Positions 50,301 through 59,139 of a stretch of 64,000 nt of DNA are shown here, in pieces. Made by a program: the position numbers and the translations under genes. The notes under the pieces were generated by a model, which saw only the letters and a list, made by a program, of their open reading frames with translations, ran no database searches and was not told the origin of the DNA. The DNA comes from Haloplanus rubicundus (GTDB taxonomy: Archaea; Halobacteriota; Halobacteria; Halobacteriales; Haloferacaceae), in the NCBI RefSeq assembly GCF_003342675.1, contig NZ_CP031148.1, positions 992,001 to 1,056,000 of the forward strand, written 5' to 3'. The first letter of the stretch is position 1. Every line of letters begins with the position of its first letter.

Positions 50301-50965
50301 ACGAAGTCGAGGCGAACGTCGAGCGCCTCGAAGCCGAGATGCAGGAGCTGGAGCCGGTGAACATGCTCGCCATCGACGAGTACGACGAGGTGGAGGCGGC
50401 CCTGGAGGACTTACAGGAGCGCCGCGACACCCTCGTCGACGAGCGCGACGCCATCGCCGAACGCATCGAGGGCTACGAGGCCAAAAAGAAGGAGACGTTC
50501 ATGGAGGCCTTCGACGCCATCGACGCGCACTTCCAGGACATCTTCGAGCGCCTGTCGGCGGGGACGGGCGAGTTGCACCTCGAAAACGAGACCGACCCCT
50601 TCGACGGCGGACTGACGATGAAGGCCGAACCCGGCGACAAGCCGATTCAGCGCCTCGACGCGATGAGCGGCGGCGAGAAGTCGCTGACGGCACTCGCCTT
50701 CATCTTCGCCATCCAGCGGCACAACCCCGCACCCTTCTACGCGCTGGACGAGGTGGACGCCTTCCTCGACGCCGCCAACGCCGAGCGGGTGGGGGAGATG
50801 GTCGACGACCTGGCGGGCGAGGCGCAGTTCGTCGTCGTCTCCCACCGCTCCGCCCTGCTGGACCGTTCGGAGCGCGCCATCGGCGTCACGATGCAGGGCG
50901 ACAACGTGAGCGCGGTGACCGGGATTCGGCTGGACGGCGAGACGGAGGTGCCTGCGGATGACTGA
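47390..50965 (+). CDS. smc: Chromosome segregation/condensation ATPase SMC
   Basis: 1191 residues, full length. Walker A GPNGSGKSN is at 31-39. Two long coiled coils (about 170-500 and 685-1030) surround the hinge (about 515-680, with AVGQLGSVDAEYATA and the glycine-rich GSGGGS). The ABC signature is LDAMSGGEKSL and Walker B FYALDEVDAF near 1115. It acts with ScpA as the loop-extruding condensin of the nucleoid. The stop overlaps the scpA start by eight bases, so translation is coupled. Confidence 0.97.
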   Translation: MHISELVLDDFKSFGRKTRIPFYEDFTVITGPNGSGKSNIIDGVLFALGLARTRGIRAEKLTDLIYNPGHEDDDDRSGPREASVTVVLDNADGTLDRSQVVNAAGTEDVGDVDEIAVKRRVKETEDNYYSYYYLNGRSVNLSDIRDLLAQAGVTPEGYNVVMQGDVTEIINMSAGQRRTIIDEIAGVAEFDAKKEDAYEELDVVEERIDEADLRIEEKEDRLDQLEDERETALEYQSLREEKEEYEGYLKAAELEEKRTALARTKKRVEAKEQELADRQATLDTKAAAVDELETDLDDLTREIERKGEDEQLRIKGEIEEIKGEIGRLEATIENQEEKIEDAEAERREAFVSLDGKTEELEALEDEIRSIKVEKASVKGDIEETEAELADVEAEIESVDTEFDELKEELAERKAELEEKKTARNDAQREKDRLLDEARRRSNRISEAQAELEAAHDRVPDLKADLSDLHGELDRAEKNREKIESAIEELREEKAALSDRLDDVEDDLRAKQNEYAELEARASRDGDDSWPRSVTTVLNAGIDGVHGAVGQLGSVDAEYATACETAAGGRLANVVVDDDGVGSSCIDYLKSRSAGRATFLPITEMDRRGLPSKPTHPGVVDFARNLVDYDDRYAGVFSYVLGSTLVVEDMETARGFMGDYRMVTLDGDLVEKSGAMTGGSGGGSRYSFTKSGKGRLERLAEEIESLEDDRRRVREEIRDVESKLDDARDRKSDATDRVRSLESDIEDVRAEVEAASTEITELEDELDDLRSERDEVDAEMGDLEDRIATLDDDIEGIEGEIDELEDELADSRVPELTARKEEIEGEIDELEGRMDDLDARLNEKRVEAEYAEEAIDDLESTIETAKARKAEAEERIEAVEADIAEHEATLSEKRAAIEDLEDELADLKDERRDLQSDLREARAERDEARERVAEVESRIDDLEDESERLEWEIDELESEVGDYDPDAIPDHDEVEANVERLEAEMQELEPVNMLAIDEYDEVEAALEDLQERRDTLVDERDAIAERIEGYEAKKKETFMEAFDAIDAHFQDIFERLSAGTGELHLENETDPFDGGLTMKAEPGDKPIQRLDAMSGGEKSLTALAFIFAIQRHNPAPFYALDEVDAFLDAANAERVGEMVDDLAGEAQFVVVSHRSALLDRSERAIGVTMQGDNVSAVTGIRLDGETEVPADD

Positions 50966-51785
50966 GTACGTCCCCGACGACGTGAGCCTCCCCGGCACCG
51001 ACGACGACGAGGTGGAGCCGGTCGAGATTCTCGTCCAGTTGGCCGAGGACGGGGAAATCGACCCGTGGGATATCGACATCGTCGACGCCACGGACGCCTT
51101 CCTCGACCGCCTCGACGAGACTGACCTGCGCACCTCCGGGCGGGCGCTGTTCTACGCGAGCGTCCTCCTGCGGATGAAAAGCGACGCCCTGCTGGACGAC
51201 GGGCCGGACGAGCCGGAGCCGGAGCCGTGGGAGGTGGCGATGGAGGGCGGCGACCCGGACTTCGACGGGCCGGACCCCATCGACGCCCTCGACGCCGAAC
51301 TCGACCGGCGGCTGGAGCGCAAGCACGCCCGCGGGTCGCCTGAGACGCTCGACGAACTCGTCCGGGAACTCCGCGAGGCCGAACGCGACTCGTGGTGGAA
51401 GGAGTCCCGATCCTACGACACCTCGGAGTCGCCGCGAGGGTACGACCGCGGAACGCAGACGCTCGACTACCACGCGGCGGACGACTTCCGCGACGGCGGC
51501 GAACCGACCGAGGGCGACGTGACGGGCACGACCCACACCGAGGACATCGAGACGACTATCGACGCGGTGCGGGAGACGGTACGCACCCACTACGACGCCG
51601 GCCGCGCCGAGGTGCTGTTCGCGGAGGTGCGCGAGGCGGGCGGCGCGCCGGTCGACACCTTCCTCGCCCTGCTCTTTCTGGCCCATCGCGGCGAGATTCG
51701 ACTCCGGCAGGACGACCTGTTCGGTGACCTGTGGATTCGTGATCCGGCGGCGCCGCGGGTCGGCGACGAAGCCGTGGCGGACTGA
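50958..51785 (+). CDS. scpA: Segregation and condensation protein ScpA (kleisin)
   Basis: 275 residues. The N-terminal part (VEILVQLAEDGEIDPWDIDI, FLDRLDETDLRTSGRALFYA, ASVLLRMKSDALL) is the SMC-neck-binding kleisin domain. The acidic middle is long, and the C-terminal winged helix (about 195-270) has TFLALLFLAHRGEIRLRQDD, which binds the SMC head. It overlaps smc by eight bases. Its last codons (GDEAVAD) are repeated twice more downstream in the intergenic tandem repeats. Confidence 0.93.
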   Translation: MTEYVPDDVSLPGTDDDEVEPVEILVQLAEDGEIDPWDIDIVDATDAFLDRLDETDLRTSGRALFYASVLLRMKSDALLDDGPDEPEPEPWEVAMEGGDPDFDGPDPIDALDAELDRRLERKHARGSPETLDELVRELREAERDSWWKESRSYDTSESPRGYDRGTQTLDYHAADDFRDGGEPTEGDVTGTTHTEDIETTIDAVRETVRTHYDAGRAEVLFAEVREAGGAPVDTFLALLFLAHRGEIRLRQDDLFGDLWIRDPAAPRVGDEAVAD

Positions 51786-51964
51786 GGCCACCTCGCGACT
51801 GGCGAGGTGGCCGAGGAGACCCGCGGGTTCGTCGTCGGTGGGCGACGAAGCCGTGGCGGACTGAGTATGCCTCGCGACCGGCGAGGCATCCGAAGAGACC
51901 GACAGGTTCGTCGCTGGGCGACGAAGCCGTGGCGGCCTGCGGGCGTCGCGCGACTCGCGCGACG
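51762..51964. repeat. Three tandem units: scpA 3' end plus variable hairpin
   Basis: GGCGACGAAGCCGTGGCGG starts at 51762, 51841 and 51917 (periods 79 and 76). Each is followed by a hairpin of different sequence: GGCCACCTCGC / GCGAGGTGGCC (51786-51812), ATGCCTCGC / GCGAGGCAT (51867-51889) and CGTCGCGCG / CGCGCGACG (51944-51964). Between the units GGTTCGTCG recurs. The first two hairpins have GACT/GACC loops. They may act as bidirectional terminators between convergent genes. Confidence 0.8.
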
Positions 51965-51966
51965 GG

Positions 51967-52947
51967 TCACCCGAACACACGCAGGAGGCTGAGCACCCAC
52001 CGACAGAGTTCGGAGCCGGCGAGCAGCGCCCCCTCGATCCGGGAGAGTTGCCGCTTCGTCCAGAGGGCGGCGACCATCAGGACGGTGACGGCCGCCAGCC
52101 ACGCCAGCGTCTCCAGTGCCGTCCCGCTCACGACGAGCGGGCGGACGAGCGCCGAGACGCCGAGGATGCCCGTGACGTTGTAGACGTTGCTCCCGACGAC
52201 GTTGCCCACGGAGATGCCGAGGCTGCCGCGCCGGAGCGCCACCAGCGAGACGGCGAACTCCGGGGTGGAGGTGCCGGCGGCGACGATGGTGCCGCCGATC
52301 ACCCACTCGGAGACGCCAGCCGCCCGCGCCAGTTCGGACGCCGCCGCGACCATGTAGTCGCCGCTCACGAGTACCAGCGCCAGCCCGCCGACGAGGAGGG
52401 CGGCGTCCCGCCCGCGGAACGCCAGCCGCTCCGTGGCCGCCGTGGTCACCGCCTCCACCCCTGTCCCCGGCGTCGTGGAGGCCGTGGACCGTGCGGTCCG
52501 GAACAGATTCGCGGTGTAGACGACGAACAGCCCCGCGAGCAGTCCACCCTCCAGTCGGGTGACGGTCAGGTCGGCGACGACGAGGCCAGCGACGAGCGTG
52601 CTCGCGAGCAGCGCGCCCCCGTCCCGATGCACCAGTCCTTCGGCGATCGGAATCACCCGGATCAGCGAGATGACGCCGAGGATGAACGCCAGATTGTAGA
52701 CGTTCGATCCGAGGACGTTGGCGACGGCGATGTTCCCCAGCCCCTTCAGCGCGGAGTCGACGGAGACGACGAGTTCCGGCGTCGACGTGCCCATCGCCAC
52801 GACGGTGAGTCCGATGGTGTGATCGGAGAGCCCGAATCGCCGGGCCAGTCTGACGACGGCGTCGACCAGCGCCCGGGCGCCGATCCACAGCCCCAGGACC
52901 GACGCCGCGATGACGCCGAGTTGGACGGCCGGGCCACCCTGAACCAT
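51967..52947 (-). CDS. CaCA-family sodium/calcium antiporter (YrbG-like)
   Basis: 326 residues, about ten membrane segments in two inverted halves. The alpha repeats are AMGTSTPELVVSVDSAL with VLGSNVYN (first half) and AAGTSTPEFAVSLVAL with VVGSNVYN (second half), the ion-binding signature. A soluble loop of ~35 residues separates the halves. It exchanges sodium for calcium across the membrane. The start at 52947 matches the short periplasmic N-terminus. Convergent with scpA. Confidence 0.92.
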   Translation of the reverse strand: MVQGGPAVQLGVIAASVLGLWIGARALVDAVVRLARRFGLSDHTIGLTVVAMGTSTPELVVSVDSALKGLGNIAVANVLGSNVYNLAFILGVISLIRVIPIAEGLVHRDGGALLASTLVAGLVVADLTVTRLEGGLLAGLFVVYTANLFRTARSTASTTPGTGVEAVTTAATERLAFRGRDAALLVGGLALVLVSGDYMVAAASELARAAGVSEWVIGGTIVAAGTSTPEFAVSLVALRRGSLGISVGNVVGSNVYNVTGILGVSALVRPLVVSGTALETLAWLAAVTVLMVAALWTKRQLSRIEGALLAGSELCRWVLSLLRVFG

Positions 52948-53004
52948 TCCACGCGACGGATTCGGGTGACTGCGGAATGGTTCTTTCGGGGCGACAGGTC
53001 TCGG

Positions 53005-53241
53005 TTACTCCCGACTCGGCACGGTGTCGGTCACGACGAGGAGGATGACGAGTCCGAGCAGCGCCAGAAGCACGACGGCGACCCGGATATCGACCACCAG
53101 GTCGATCACGGCGGCGATACCGGTCTCGTGGGCGAGTTCGACCGTCTCCCGTTTCGCCACCGCGTAGGGCGGGATGTGCACCGCCGCGAGCACCGCGACG
53201 ACGGCGACGAGCAGGTAGTCCAGGCCGTCTCTCTGTCGCAT
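53005..53241 (-). CDS. Small membrane protein
   Basis: 78 residues with two membrane segments (about 8-25 and 45-70) and a polar bridge (YAVAKRETVELAHETG). No family. Its stop is 57 bases from the CaCA start on the same strand, so possibly co-transcribed. Confidence 0.65.
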   Translation of the reverse strand: MRQRDGLDYLLVAVVAVLAAVHIPPYAVAKRETVELAHETGIAAVIDLVVDIRVAVVLLALLGLVILLVVTDTVPSRE

Positions 53242-53313
53242 TCGTCGACCCTCGACGGCGCGGTGGCTTAAGCGTCGTGGCCCGATTATCAGCGGTGGTC
53301 GTGGACGGGGCGC

Positions 53314-53940
53314 TCACACCGGCCGCTCGTCGAGGACGAGCCGAACCCCGAACCCGATCAGGACGCTCCCACTCAGGTACTCGATCGCCCGACCGGCGCG
53401 CGCGGAGTCGAGCAGTCGGGTCCGGACCCGGCCGGCAAAGAGCGCGACGCCGCCGAGATAGAGTAGACTGAGTCCCGCGTAGACGACGCCGAGGATCGAC
53501 ATCTGCACGGGAGCGTCGGCGGCCGCGGGGACGAACTGTGGGAAGAACGCGAGGACGAAGACGGCGACTTTCGGGTTGGTGACGTTGATGGCGACGGCTC
53601 GGCGGTACGACTCGGCGAGCGAGCGGGTCCGGCCGTCGGGTGTCGGCTCGAACGTCCCCTCGCTCAGGAGGAGACGCACGCCGAGATAACAGAGGTAGGC
53701 GGCGCCGACGTACTTCACGACGGTGTAGGCGGTGGCGCTCGCGCGCAGGAGGGCGGCCAGCCCGGCGACGGCGGCGGCGGTGTGGAGGAGGACGCCCGTC
53801 GCGGTGCCACAGCCGGCGACGACGCCCGCGGCGCGGCCGTCGCCGAGGCTCCGCGTCACGACGTACATCGTGTCGGGCCCCGGCGCGAGGACGATGGCGA
53901 GGGCGGCGGGGACGAAGGCCGCGAGAGTCGACAGCTCCAT
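53314..53940 (-). CDS. LysE/RhtB-family exporter
   Basis: 208 residues, six membrane segments. The family motif is at the N-terminus, FVPAALAIVLAPGPDTMYVV. A second typical motif is KYVGAAYLCYLGVRLL, and a mid-loop has INVTNPKVAVFVLAFFPQFV. It exports amino acids (threonine, homoserine, lysine or similar). Substrate not predictable. Length is normal. Confidence 0.92.
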   Translation of the reverse strand: MELSTLAAFVPAALAIVLAPGPDTMYVVTRSLGDGRAAGVVAGCGTATGVLLHTAAAVAGLAALLRASATAYTVVKYVGAAYLCYLGVRLLLSEGTFEPTPDGRTRSLAESYRRAVAINVTNPKVAVFVLAFFPQFVPAAADAPVQMSILGVVYAGLSLLYLGGVALFAGRVRTRLLDSARAGRAIEYLSGSVLIGFGVRLVLDERPV

Positions 53941-53987
53941 TCGAGGTGGACGTTTCGCCGCGTCGTGCTAAAGATTCCGTCGTCCGC

Positions 53988-54947
53988 TCAGACCAGCACC
54001 CCCGACTCCAGCACCGCGATGAGCAGGGTCAACACGGGGATGCTCAGGATCGTCGTGACGAGCACCGTCGTGCTGACGTACTCGGCGACGGAGAGACCGT
54101 CGCCGACGGACTCGCCGCCGAACTCGACGACGAGGAGGAGCGGCGTGATGGCCGCAGGCGTCGCACACTCGAGGACGAACGTGCGCGCGACGGTGGGGTC
54201 TTCGAAGCCGACGAGGAGGGCGATGCCGACGGCGAGGGCGGGCGCGACGGCCATCTTCAGGACGCTCGCGACCCCGACCTCCGCGAGCGCGGCGCCGTAG
54301 TCGGTGTCGGCGAGCTGGATGCCGAGGATGAGGAGCATGACGGGGATGGAGGCGTTGCCGACGAGCGCGATCGTCGTCATCGCGGTGCCCTCGGCGGGCG
54401 GGACGACGCCGAGCCAGCGGGCGAGGACACCGGCGACGACGGCGTAGACCAGCGGAATCTTGAGCGCGCGCTTCATCCCGCCGAGACCGTGGGTGCCGCC
54501 GCTTCGCTGGGCGATGTAGACGCCGCCGGTGTAGAGCAGGATGGCCTGTGCGGTCAGGTAGACGACGGCCGTGCTCCGGCCGGTGGCGCCGAAGGCGAAC
54601 TCCGAGAGCGGGATGCCGTAGTTGCCGGAGTTGGGGAAGGCGCTCACGAGGACGAGCGCGCTCAGGATGGGTTCGTCCATGCCGAACAGGCGGCCGATTG
54701 CCTCCGCGACGACGACCATGGCGACGAGATAGGCCACCGTGGCGACGCCGATGCGCGCGAGCGTCGCCCCGCCGAAGCTCGCGGTGGCGATGCTGTGGAA
54801 GATGAGCGCCGGCACGAGGACGTACACCGTGACGGTGTTGAGGGGGTCGATGTCGACATCGCGGGCGCGCCCGAGGACGACGCCGACGGCCGCGAGGGCG
54901 ATGATGGGGAGGATGGCCGTCGCGAAGATGGTGAGCAGGGAGGTCAC
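53988..54947 (-). CDS. AEC-family (auxin efflux carrier) transporter
   Basis: 319 residues, about ten membrane segments in two five-helix halves. Typical phrases are SAFPNSGNYGIPLSEFAF and GNASIPVMLLILGIQLAD. The fold is the bile acid/sodium symporter type. Members carry small organic acids or unknown anions. It is on the same strand as the LysE gene but separated by 47 bases, so possibly one operon. Confidence 0.9.
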   Translation of the reverse strand: MTSLLTIFATAILPIIALAAVGVVLGRARDVDIDPLNTVTVYVLVPALIFHSIATASFGGATLARIGVATVAYLVAMVVVAEAIGRLFGMDEPILSALVLVSAFPNSGNYGIPLSEFAFGATGRSTAVVYLTAQAILLYTGGVYIAQRSGGTHGLGGMKRALKIPLVYAVVAGVLARWLGVVPPAEGTAMTTIALVGNASIPVMLLILGIQLADTDYGAALAEVGVASVLKMAVAPALAVGIALLVGFEDPTVARTFVLECATPAAITPLLLVVEFGGESVGDGLSVAEYVSTTVLVTTILSIPVLTLLIAVLESGVLV

Positions 54948-55010
54948 GCGCTCCCTCCGGGTGCGGGACGGGAGTGCTCTCCCGGACGCGGAATGGTGAC
55001 TCGGCGCACG

Positions 55011-55703
55011 CTACGCGAGGCGCCAGCGGTCGTCGCCGGCGGGTTCGATCACGTCGCGGCGCTCCATCTCGGCGAGCACCTCGTCGAGGCGGTCGGGTTG
55101 GGCGATCTCCATCTCGATGCGCTGGATGTCGTGGTCGGCCGCGAGCCGTGCCCGGATCGCGTCCCGGTCGAACGTCTCCGCGTCCGCCCGCTCCATCGCG
55201 CCCTCGATCAGGTCGATCATATCCTCGATGAAGTTCCAGGGGTAGACGATCCACGCCCACTCGTCGAGGCGCTCGCCGACGAAGTCGGGGTCGAACTCGC
55301 TGGTGTGGAGGAGCTGGAGCGTCGCCGTCCGCACCGCCCCCGCGTCGCGGTCGGTGACGTACTCGTAGGCGTGGCTGAGGGATTCGCCGGTGTCGGCGAT
55401 GTCGTCGACGATCAGGACGTCCTTGCCCTCGACGCTCCCCTCGGGCATCGGGTAGCGAACCTCGGGGTCGGCCCCCTTCGACGCCGTGCCGACGTAGTGT
55501 TCCATCTTGAGGCTGGTGAGGTCGTCGAGACCGAGGAAGTCACAGCAACAGCGGCCGGCGAACCAGCCGCCGCGGGCGAGGGCGACGATCACGTCGGGGT
55601 CGAACTCCGCGGCGCGAACCTCGTCGGCCACGTCCCGGCAGAGTCCGTAGATGTACTCCCAGTTGGTGATCGTACAGGTGAAGTCGTCCGGGAGGTCGCT
55701 CAT
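55011..55703 (-). CDS. Type I phosphoribosyltransferase-fold protein
   Basis: 230 residues from ATG 55703. The PRPP motif is VLIVDDIADTGESL (about 105-118), with an upstream VIVALARGGWFAG. A C-terminal ~70-residue extension (about 160-230) looks like a winged-helix domain (EMEIAQPDRLDEVLAEMERR). The length and extension match the haloarchaeal purine/xanthine phosphoribosyltransferase-like group rather than pyrE. Substrate unproven. Confidence 0.85.
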   Translation of the reverse strand: MSDLPDDFTCTITNWEYIYGLCRDVADEVRAAEFDPDVIVALARGGWFAGRCCCDFLGLDDLTSLKMEHYVGTASKGADPEVRYPMPEGSVEGKDVLIVDDIADTGESLSHAYEYVTDRDAGAVRTATLQLLHTSEFDPDFVGERLDEWAWIVYPWNFIEDMIDLIEGAMERADAETFDRDAIRARLAADHDIQRIEMEIAQPDRLDEVLAEMERRDVIEPAGDDRWRLA

Positions 55704-55791
55704 GGCGGCGAGTCCGACGGCCGACAGGTAAGGGTTTACGTTTCGCCGGACCGCCCAACGCCTTTTGTCGCCCGCCGTCCACGTCGGTGAT

Positions 55792-56700
55792 ATGGATACG
55801 CGCCGTACCCTGTTGATCGACGCGTTCGCGGCCGAACCCCTCGCGGGCAACGCGGCGGGCGTCGTCCCCGACGCGGACGGCCTCGACGCCGAGCGGATGC
55901 AAGCCATCGCCCGCGAACTGTCGGCGAGCGAGACGGCCTTTCTCACGCCCGACGCCGACGACGAGGTCGACCGCCGAATCCGCTATTTCACGCCCGAACA
56001 GGAGGTAGACCTCTGTGGTCACGCCACCATCGCCAGCCTGGTCCACCTCCACGACGAGGGCGCCCTCGACGCCGGCGAGGGACGCCTGCGGACGAACGCG
56101 GCCCCAATCGACGTCGAGGTGACCGACGACGGCGTGGCGTGGATGGGGACCGGCGAGCCGAGCGTCGAGGTGGTCGACCCCGACTACGAGCGCGTGGGCG
56201 AGGCGCTGGGGATCGACCCCGCGGCGATGCAGGACGTTGGCGCGGACGTGCCCGCGGCGGTGGCGACGGTCGGCCTGCCGTTCCTGATCGTCCCCGTGAA
56301 CTTCCTCGAACATCTCGGCGGCGCCGATCCGGACATGGACGCGGTCGCGGCGCTGGCGGCCGATCACGGTGCGACCGGCGTCTACGCGTTCACGTTCGAC
56401 GCGCTGGAGGCCGACTCGACCCTCCACGCGCGGATGTGGGCGCCGGGTGCGGGCGTACCGGAGGACCCGGTGACCGGGACCGCGAGCGGCGCCTGCGGGG
56501 CCTACCTCCACGCGGTGGACGCCTTCGACGACCCGCCGGCCGAGATGCGATTCGAACAGGGCCACTTCGTCGACCGGCCGGGATTCGTCCGTGTCCGGGT
56601 CGACGGGGACGACGTGCGCGTCGGTGGGCGCGCGGTGACCGCGCTCGACGGGACCCTCGCCGTGCCGGCGGCGGACGACGACGACATCCTCGAGGCCTGA
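55792..56700 (+). CDS. PhzF-family isomerase/epimerase
   Basis: 302 residues. It has AFAAEPLAGNAAGVV at the N-terminus, the catalytic glutamate region ELSASETAF, then RYFTPEQEVDLCGHATIAS. In the second half GVPEDPVTGTASGACGAYL completes the diaminopimelate-epimerase-like active site. No second cysteine pair like DapF. Reaction unknown. The stop is followed at once by repeat copy D. Confidence 0.92.
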   Translation: MDTRRTLLIDAFAAEPLAGNAAGVVPDADGLDAERMQAIARELSASETAFLTPDADDEVDRRIRYFTPEQEVDLCGHATIASLVHLHDEGALDAGEGRLRTNAAPIDVEVTDDGVAWMGTGEPSVEVVDPDYERVGEALGIDPAAMQDVGADVPAAVATVGLPFLIVPVNFLEHLGGADPDMDAVAALAADHGATGVYAFTFDALEADSTLHARMWAPGAGVPEDPVTGTASGACGAYLHAVDAFDDPPAEMRFEQGHFVDRPGFVRVRVDGDDVRVGGRAVTALDGTLAVPAADDDDILEA

Positions 56701-56778
56701 TACTGTCGGCTGTAAGTCGATCAAGATACCCGCCAGCCCGGGGTGGCGAATATCTTGAAACAGTTGCAGCCGACAGTA
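56701..56778. repeat. Compound inverted repeat, copy D
   Basis: 78 bp. Outer arms TACTGTCGGCTG / CAGCCGACAGTA pair (12 bp, perfect). The TAAGTC and ACAGTT boxes are present. The inner stem CAAGATA..CGCCA / TGGCG..TATCTTG surrounds GCCCGGGG. It starts the base after the PhzF stop. The arm sequence is wholly different from copies A and B, yet still pairs. Confidence 0.85.
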
Positions 56779-56868
56779 TGAGCCACCGAGACACGGCGTC
56801 GCACGGTTCGCCGTAGTTGCGCGCTTCGAAACCTTCTTTATCTCGCTGGCGGGTGTCGTAGACACGAA

Positions 56869-59139
56869 ATGGCTGTAGCTTGGCTGGAGGACGTGCGTTC
56901 TACCGACCTGGGGACGGTCGGTGGGAAGGCGGCTTCGCTCGGCGAACTCACGGAGGCCGGACTGCCCGTCCCGCCGGGGTTCGTCGTGACGGCCGGTACC
57001 TACCGCACCTTCATCGAGGAGGCCGGCATCGACGAGGAACTGTTCTCGGCGGTCGACGTAGACTCCGAGGACTCCGAGGCGCTCGAGGCGGCCCACGAGC
57101 GCGCTCACGAACTCATCGTCGAGACGGAGGTTCCCGAGGACGTACGTGCGGAAATCGTCGAGGCGTACCGGTCCATGGGCGACGGGGAGACGTTCGTCGC
57201 CGTCCGTTCCTCGGCGACCGCGGAGGACCTGCCGGACGCCTCCTTCGCCGGGCAACAGGAGACGTTTCTCAACGTCACCGAGGACGACCTGGTCGACCGG
57301 GTACAGGAGTGCTGGGCGTCGCTGTTCTCCCAGCGGGCCATCTACTACCGGAACCAGAAGGGCTTCCCACACGACGAGGTGGACATCGCCGTCGTCGTCC
57401 AGACGATGGTCGACGCCGAGAAGAGCGGCGTGATGTTTACGAGCCACCCCTCGACCGGCGACCCGCGTATCATCATCGAGGCGGCGTGGGGACTGGGCGA
57501 GGCCGTCGTCTCCGGCGCCGTCTCGCCGGACAACTACGTCGTCGACCGCACGACCGGCGAGGTGGAGACGATGACGGTCGCGACGAAGAAGCTGATGCAC
57601 GTCAAAGACGACGAGACGGGCGAGACCGTCGAGCGCGAGGTCCCCGAGGACAAGCGCGATCAGCAGGTGCTCACGCAGGCGGAGATCGATCGCCTGATCG
57701 AACTCGGCAAGAAAGTCGAGGACCACTACGGCGAACCGCAGGACGTGGAGTGGGCCGTCGCCGGCGGTGAGGTGTACATGCTCCAGTCCCGACCGATCAC
57801 GACCATCGACGACGGCGCGACCGAGGCCGAAGACGACGTGGACGAGAGCGACGACGGCGACGACCACCTGCTGTCGGGGCTCGGCGCGAGTCCCGGTATC
57901 GCCTCCGGTGCCGTCCGGATCGTCACGAAACTCGATCACCTCGACCAGGTGAGCGAGGGCGACGTGATCGTCACCGAGATGACGATGCCCGACATGGTGC
58001 CCGCGATGAAGCGCGCGGCCGCCATCGTCACCGACGAGGGGGGGATGACCTCCCACGCGGCCATCGTCTCGCGCGAACTCGGCGTGCCGGCGGTCGTCGG
58101 CTGTGGCGGCGCGACTCGAACCCTGGAGGACGGACAGATCGTCACCGTCGACGGCGAGATGGGGACGGTCCGCGAGGGGGCGGTCGCGACGGACGAACCG
58201 GCCGTCGAGCCCGGCACCGACGACGACGCTCCGGTCGGATCGCGACCCAAACCGATCACCGCGACGGAGGTGAAGGTGAACGTCTCCATCCCCGACGCGG
58301 CCGAGCGGGCGGCGAAGACCGGCGCCGACGGCGTCGGCCTCCTCCGGATCGAACATCTCGTCCTCTCGCTGGGGAAGACCCCCGAGCGCTACATCGCGGA
58401 CGAGGGCTCCGAGGCCTACGTGAAGGAACTCATGAGCGGCGTCCGCACGGTGGCCGAGGCGTTCTACCCCCGGCCCGTTCGGGTGCGCACGCTCGACGCG
58501 CCGACCGACGAGTTCCGACAGCTGGAGGGCGGCGAGGACGAACCCGACGAACACAACCCGATGCTCGGCTACCGCGGCATCCGCCGCAGCCTCGACCGGC
58601 CGGAGGTGTTCGAACACGAACTCGAGGCGTTCAAGCGCCTCTACGAGCAGGGTTACGAGAACCTGGAGATCATGTTCCCGCTCGTCACCGACGGGTCGGA
58701 CGTGGCCGCGGCCCGCGAGCACATGGAGGCGGTCGGCATCGACCCCCAGAAGCGCGACTGGGGCGTCATGATCGAGACGCCGGCCAGCGCCATGGGCGTC
58801 GAGGACATCGTCGACGAGGGTGTCGACTTCGTCTCCTTCGGGACGAACGACCTCACGCAGTACGTCCTCGCCGTGGACCGCAACAACGAGCACGTCTCGG
58901 ACCGGTTCGACGAACTCCACCCGGCGGTGCTCGACATCATGGGCGACACCATCGACGCCTGCCGGGCGGCGGGCGTCGACACGAGCATCTGCGGGCAGGC
59001 CGGCTCCCACCCCAAGATGGTCGACTTTCTGGTCCGCAAGGGGATCACCTCCATCAGCGCCAACATCGACGCCGTCGCGGACGTGTTCGAGGAAGTCGAC
59101 CGCGTCGAGTCGCGGCTGATCCTCGATTCGGTGCGCTGA
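56869..59139 (+). CDS. ppsA: Phosphoenolpyruvate synthase
   Basis: 756 residues. It converts pyruvate and ATP to phosphoenolpyruvate, AMP and phosphate for gluconeogenesis. The N-terminal ATP-grasp part begins GGKAASLGELTEAGLPVPPG. The phosphohistidine domain has GGMTSHAAIVSRELGVPAV (His near 396). The C-terminal TIM barrel has MLGYRGIRRS, IETPASAMG and the end motif TSICGQAGSHPKMVDFLVR with the catalytic cysteine. Full family length. Promoter-like CTTTATCTC lies about 30 bases upstream. Confidence 0.95.
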   Translation: MAVAWLEDVRSTDLGTVGGKAASLGELTEAGLPVPPGFVVTAGTYRTFIEEAGIDEELFSAVDVDSEDSEALEAAHERAHELIVETEVPEDVRAEIVEAYRSMGDGETFVAVRSSATAEDLPDASFAGQQETFLNVTEDDLVDRVQECWASLFSQRAIYYRNQKGFPHDEVDIAVVVQTMVDAEKSGVMFTSHPSTGDPRIIIEAAWGLGEAVVSGAVSPDNYVVDRTTGEVETMTVATKKLMHVKDDETGETVEREVPEDKRDQQVLTQAEIDRLIELGKKVEDHYGEPQDVEWAVAGGEVYMLQSRPITTIDDGATEAEDDVDESDDGDDHLLSGLGASPGIASGAVRIVTKLDHLDQVSEGDVIVTEMTMPDMVPAMKRAAAIVTDEGGMTSHAAIVSRELGVPAVVGCGGATRTLEDGQIVTVDGEMGTVREGAVATDEPAVEPGTDDDAPVGSRPKPITATEVKVNVSIPDAAERAAKTGADGVGLLRIEHLVLSLGKTPERYIADEGSEAYVKELMSGVRTVAEAFYPRPVRVRTLDAPTDEFRQLEGGEDEPDEHNPMLGYRGIRRSLDRPEVFEHELEAFKRLYEQGYENLEIMFPLVTDGSDVAAAREHMEAVGIDPQKRDWGVMIETPASAMGVEDIVDEGVDFVSFGTNDLTQYVLAVDRNNEHVSDRFDELHPAVLDIMGDTIDACRAAGVDTSICGQAGSHPKMVDFLVRKGITSISANIDAVADVFEEVDRVESRLILDSVR

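Noticed and set aside
55540-59010. Minus-strand reading frame of ~1150 residues opposite ppsA and PhzF
   Set aside because: Composition is that of an antisense shadow (R/H/D/V rich), and the plus strand encodes clear PEP synthase and PhzF.
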